From positions 62,001-126,000 of the forward strand of contig NZ_JARUIU010000002.1 of NCBI RefSeq assembly GCF_029667115.1: a stretch of DNA of 64,000 bases. The letters run 5' to 3'. The stretch's first letter is position 1; the number at the start of each line of letters is the position of its first letter. The stretch is from Jeotgalibacillus sp. ET6 (GTDB taxonomy: Bacteria; Bacillota; Bacilli; Bacillales; Jeotgalibacillaceae). The translations under genes were made by a program, and so were the position numbers. Below the pieces are notes generated by a model. That model was not told the origin of the DNA and did no database searches. It saw only the letters and a list, made by a program, of their open reading frames with translations. Positions 61,821 to 64,000 of this stretch are shown here, in pieces.

Positions 61821-63372
61821 GAATCAACTTCCCCCTTCTGCATTCTTCATGAAAAGCCCGAAGCCGCCTGTGTTGAAGCAGGATGGCATCAAAATAATGC
61901 TCCCATTTTTGCGTTTGATTGCTTTGTGTATAAATTTTCTTAAGCTTCTTTAAATAGCTCACCGCTTTTCGGTACGTCTCCCGCTGCCGTCCAGCAATCA
62001 GCTGTTCAACCCACTGATGAAGCAGCGGTACAGCAAAATCCGGACGCTTGGTAATGAGCTGCTTAAATCCTGCAAGCTCCAGTTCTTCCGGCGTAAACCC
62101 AATCCAGTCCACCAGCTCCACCCATTCCTTGTAACGGGCTGCATCAAGCAGCAGTGAACCTAGGTGACGCGCACTGTAAGGAAGCAGGGATTCATACACT
62201 GCAATGGTGGAATCCGCCGTATGCAAACGCAGCTTACCTGTTTCAAGCTTACGGATGAGCCAATGTGCAAATGATCTTTTCTCAGATTCGGTCTCGAATT
62301 TTTCAACATGAGCGGGAATTTTCTTCGGCAGCTCCTGTAAAATCGTCACCGCTGCATCCATCCGGTCATCCCACATCATCCATTCCATCCAGCGCACAGC
62401 ATGAGGCAGGACAGAAGGAGAGGACAAGCGGAATTGCTCCTTCCATACCTCATTTTTCATTAGCAGCAGGGCAAGGCCCGTGCGTGCAAAATACAATTCA
62501 TCTTTTTCTTCTGAAATCTCAGAAATGCGGTCGAGCTCTTTTTCTCTCCACGCTTTGGAAGTGAAGAGCTGAAACCACAGCAATGAATAGACCGAGTAGG
62601 AAACAGGAGAAGAGATCGCTTCAAGGAGTTCATGAGATCCTGTACGCAAATCCTCCAAAAACGGATCAAAGGCAAAAGGACGGGCATAAACCGCCAGATC
62701 TGACAGCGCATCTTCCATTTCCTCCAGAATCATCCCCAGTATTTCCATCACACTTTCATTTGATAAGACGGAAGGATCATGTGAATGAATTTCCCGTGAA
62801 ACATAAATAAACAGCCAAAAGGAAGAATGCAGCTCATACAACGGCTTCCATTCTTTTTCCATTGGCGTTTTCTTTTGAATCGTCAGCTGTGCATTTTTAA
62901 TGTAATGATCAAACAAAAACGGCTGCTCAAGAAGCTGTGAATAGTTCATGGTGGAGATTGCTTCCTTCACAATCTGCTTCCACGCCTGAGGAGACTTTTC
63001 AATCTTGATCATGGCAGGCTTTTGATTTCTCCATTTTGTAATCCATTGACTGACACTTGAGGTCTGCTGATAAAATTTAAAAAACACTGCCATGCGGTGC
63101 CGGCACCAATTTTCCTCCGGACAGCTGCAGGAGCTCGATTTCTCGGGATCAAGCGAAATGCGGACATTCACCTGATACACATCCCGTACTTTAGCACGCA
63201 GCATATTCATCGACGGATCATACCCGCCGTCATACACGGTGCCTTGTCTATATAAGAAAAGCCCTTTCTGAATCAGGCGTTCATCTTGCTGGTTCGACGG
63301 CATAAATTGCTGGAAAAGCTTTTGCTCCAGCTTTTCAATACCGCTTGTAAATGATTGAGATTGAAAACTCAT
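61807..63372 (-). CDS. ywqB: SWIM zinc-finger domain protein YwqB
   Basis: This protein of 521 residues has the SWIM motif SSCSCPEENWCRHRMAVFF (CxC...CxH) at about residues 80-100, which binds zinc and usually contacts DNA or protein. The rest is helical and repeat-like with many Trp/Glu, of unknown fold. The SNF2 gene follows at once with overlap, so the two products probably act as a pair. ATG at 63372 (MSFQSQSF) after AAAGGTGG; an in-frame ATG at 63399 lies before that site. Confidence 0.9.
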   Translation of the reverse strand: MSFQSQSFTSGIEKLEQKLFQQFMPSNQQDERLIQKGLFLYRQGTVYDGGYDPSMNMLRAKVRDVYQVNVRISLDPEKSSSCSCPEENWCRHRMAVFFKFYQQTSSVSQWITKWRNQKPAMIKIEKSPQAWKQIVKEAISTMNYSQLLEQPFLFDHYIKNAQLTIQKKTPMEKEWKPLYELHSSFWLFIYVSREIHSHDPSVLSNESVMEILGMILEEMEDALSDLAVYARPFAFDPFLEDLRTGSHELLEAISSPVSYSVYSLLWFQLFTSKAWREKELDRISEISEEKDELYFARTGLALLLMKNEVWKEQFRLSSPSVLPHAVRWMEWMMWDDRMDAAVTILQELPKKIPAHVEKFETESEKRSFAHWLIRKLETGKLRLHTADSTIAVYESLLPYSARHLGSLLLDAARYKEWVELVDWIGFTPEELELAGFKQLITKRPDFAVPLLHQWVEQLIAGRQRETYRKAVSYLKKLKKIYTQSNQTQKWEHYFDAILLQHRRLRAFHEECRRGKLIHVDE

Positions 63373-63662
63373 CGCATACCTACCACCTTTAGTAATCAAA
63401 AAAAACGTACCTTTTATTATACTCTATTTCCAGTAAAAAACGAACCGGCAGATGCAAGATAAGTAAAAGAGGCAAAAAAGTAATGATGAATTTTCCATTC
63501 TATATGAATATGGCTGTGGAAGAATGTGATGACTTGAAAATCCTCCAGACCTGCTTAGGTACAATGTGTAAAGTCAGATTTTAACTTGAAAATTTGCTTT
63601 TAGTCTTCCCTAAATAAGGTATTATTTAACTATGAATGGATGCTTAGAAGAGAGGGTATCGA

Positions 63663-63935
63663 ATGATTCTTGAAATATTTATAAATATTTGCATGTCCAT
63701 GGTAATGTTTTTTCGCGGAAATCCAAGCGATGAAAAAGTGTCCAGAAACATTGAATTGTTAAAAAGGACAGATTGGTTTAATCCGATTTATTCAATGAAT
63801 AAAGATTTATTTACGAAGGATGAGCATTTAAGATACATCGTGGGATGGGCAAAGGTTGAAAAATCCTTAGAAAACGAGAAAAAAGCTCAACAATTAAAGG
63901 AAGAGATCGTGGAAGCCTGCAAGAGCGCTTTATAA
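63663..63935 (+). CDS. Hypothetical protein, 90 residues
   Basis: The sequence begins MILEIFINICMSMVMFFRG, a short hydrophobic run, and continues as a charged, helical domain (SRNIELLKRTDWFNPIYSM, HLRYIVGWAKVEKSLENEKKAQQLKEEIVEACKSAL). I do not recognise the family. AGAGAGGG precedes the ATG. It is divergent from ywqB, separated by about 290 bp in which no repeat or clear promoter was seen. Confidence 0.6.
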   Translation: MILEIFINICMSMVMFFRGNPSDEKVSRNIELLKRTDWFNPIYSMNKDLFTKDEHLRYIVGWAKVEKSLENEKKAQQLKEEIVEACKSAL

Positions 63936-63981
63936 AATGAGATTGCCAAAGCTTACAAGAGGAATGAGGGGGAGTGCCGTA

Positions 63982-64000
63982 ATGATTGAATTAAGATTTT
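63982..64000 (+). CDS. Start of an unidentified gene, cut by the window edge
   Basis: ATG at 63982 with GAGGGGGAG seven bases upstream begins M-I-E-L-R-F and runs off the end. Only the ribosome site and six codons are visible. Confidence 0.4.

Overview
The window is a chromosomal segment of an endospore-forming, flagellated, low-GC Gram-positive bacterium of the Bacillales. Its gene order closely follows the Bacillus subtilis pyrG to ywqB arc. Evidence for the lineage is direct: spo0F, spoIIR, spoIID, spoIIQ and spoIIID are present, with flhOP, two MurA paralogues, a pyrG leader of the Bacillus type, and a competence-type ssbB. Bacillaceae or Planococcaceae (for example Jeotgalibacillus-like) would fit, but I cannot name the genus from sequence alone. 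The ATP synthase c and a subunits carry the neutralophile residue pattern, which argues against an obligate alkaliphile.

Layout. Positions 1-11 kb hold the core block rpoE (3' part), pyrG, ywjG, spo0F, fbaA, tal, murAB, glpX, rho, rpmE, tdk. A GH42 beta-galactosidase sits at 11.3-13.3 kb between tdk and prfA. Then come prfA, prmC, spoIIR, ywlC, mntP and an NTF2-like gene (13.5-18.9 kb). The accessory heart is 19.2-33.4 kb: a secreted or membrane-anchored GH43 enzyme with a carbohydrate ABC importer on the minus strand, and divergently galK-galM-GH2 beta-galactosidase-galE-galT, a GNAT gene, a LacI-type regulator and a DUF3899 gene. The core order resumes with ywlE, rpiB, ywlG, glyA, upp, mnaA, the complete atp operon (atpZ-I-B-E-F-H-A-G-D-C), ywzB, murAA, spoIID, spoIIQ, spoIIID, mbl, flhO, flhP, a small RpoB-associated-type membrane protein, fabZ, ywpF, ssbB, ywqA and ywqB.

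How the genes work together. The island and the GH42 gene form a galactoside module: outside the cell GH43 trims a polysaccharide, the importer takes up oligosaccharides (no ATPase is encoded here, so a shared one is inferred), GH42 and GH2 release galactose, and GalM, GalK, GalT and GalE run the Leloir pathway. Catabolite (cre) sites and an 11-bp palindrome TTTTA(C/G)TAAAA occur at the ABC, galK and lacI promoters and suggest control by CcpA plus the local LacI-type protein.

Non-coding structure is the most unusual part of the window. It has five copies of a 150-230 bp repeat that ends in a built-in terminator, two of which bracket the galactose island as direct repeats. A second structured repeat family lies inside the atp operon. 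Three related perfect palindromes (family C) are scattered through it. A dense DnaA-box cluster spans spoIIR-ywlC. Perfect inverted repeats sit inside the glpX and atp promoters. No rRNA, tRNA, CRISPR array, transposase or prophage gene was found.
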